Positions 13,481 to 13,500 of a DNA stretch of 13,500 nucleotides are shown here, piece after piece. Every line of letters begins with the position of its first letter. The first letter of the stretch is position 1. The stretch is from positions 1 to 13,500 of the forward strand of contig CAJPLH010000037.1 in assembly GCA_905371275.1 (NCBI GenBank), written 5' to 3'. Under the pieces are notes generated by a model. That model ran no database searches and was not told the origin of the DNA. It saw nothing but the letters and a program-made list of their open reading frames with translations. Origin of the DNA: Prevotellaceae bacterium. Lineage in GTDB: Bacteria > Bacteroidota > Bacteroidia > Bacteroidales > Bacteroidaceae. The position numbers were made by a program, and so were the translations under genes.

Positions 13481-13500
13481 AAATAGAGATTAGACGTTAG
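13481..13500 (-). repeat. NNTCTAA heptamers immediately upstream of recN
   Basis: On the minus strand the bases read CTAA, then CGTCTAA, TCTCTAT and TT before the ATG. The stretch CTAACGTCTAAT is identical to 6066-6077 and TCTAATCTCTA to 6086-6096 in the yraN leader. The array may continue beyond the window edge. Confidence 0.7.

Noticed and set aside
1..13500. Defence, prophage, toxin-antitoxin or insertion-sequence content
   Set aside because: No transposase, integrase, phage structural, restriction-methylation or toxin-antitoxin motif appears in the credible genes, and no tRNA or rRNA gene was recognisable. YraN has a nuclease fold but belongs to a widespread housekeeping family.

Overview
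The window looks like a chromosomal stretch of a Bacteroidales bacterium, probably Prevotellaceae-like. This is inferred from family content: a PIF1-type helicase of the Bacteroidetes kind, a bacterial acyl-ACP thioesterase, a pseudo-trypsin/TPR exported protein and a DinF-type MATE transporter. It is supported by starts without Shine-Dalgarno sequences and by TAnnTTTG promoter -7 elements. Genus cannot be fixed from sequence reading alone.

Layout. 42-896 (-) is an N-terminal PIF1-like helicase half that stops early. It diverges from 1057-1824 (+), an orphan LuxR-type regulator with a His-rich N-terminal repeat and a degenerate receiver. A small unrecognised conserved-type protein follows at 1895-2269 (-), with tandem repeats at its 3' end. 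Next on the + strand come the acyl-ACP thioesterase (2416-3192), the Tex RNA-binding protein (3316-5460), the tRNA adenosine deaminase TadA (5565-5999), and a compact cluster of YraN-family nuclease-fold protein (6109-6519), biotin ligase BirA (6539-7441) and MATE transporter (7451-8833). PyrH (9049-9756) has its own promoter and ends at a strong bidirectional terminator. That terminator it shares with a convergent exported TPR protein (9924-11690, -), which lies downstream of recN (11813-13480, -).

The genes are mostly core housekeeping: lipid, nucleotide and cofactor metabolism, tRNA modification and DNA repair. I found no phage, insertion sequence, CRISPR array, toxin-antitoxin pair or defence island. 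The unusual material is between the genes. Most spacers carry short degenerate tandem repeats: 7-bp NNTCTAA units touching the start codons of four genes, 9-bp CTAG units, 15-bp units before pyrH and 16-bp units after the small gene. Two spacers also carry the same twin-hairpin element just upstream of a start codon. Together these look like a modular repeated leader. The LuxR regulator, with 12 His in its first 42 residues and a second His cluster in its linker, is the most unusual protein.
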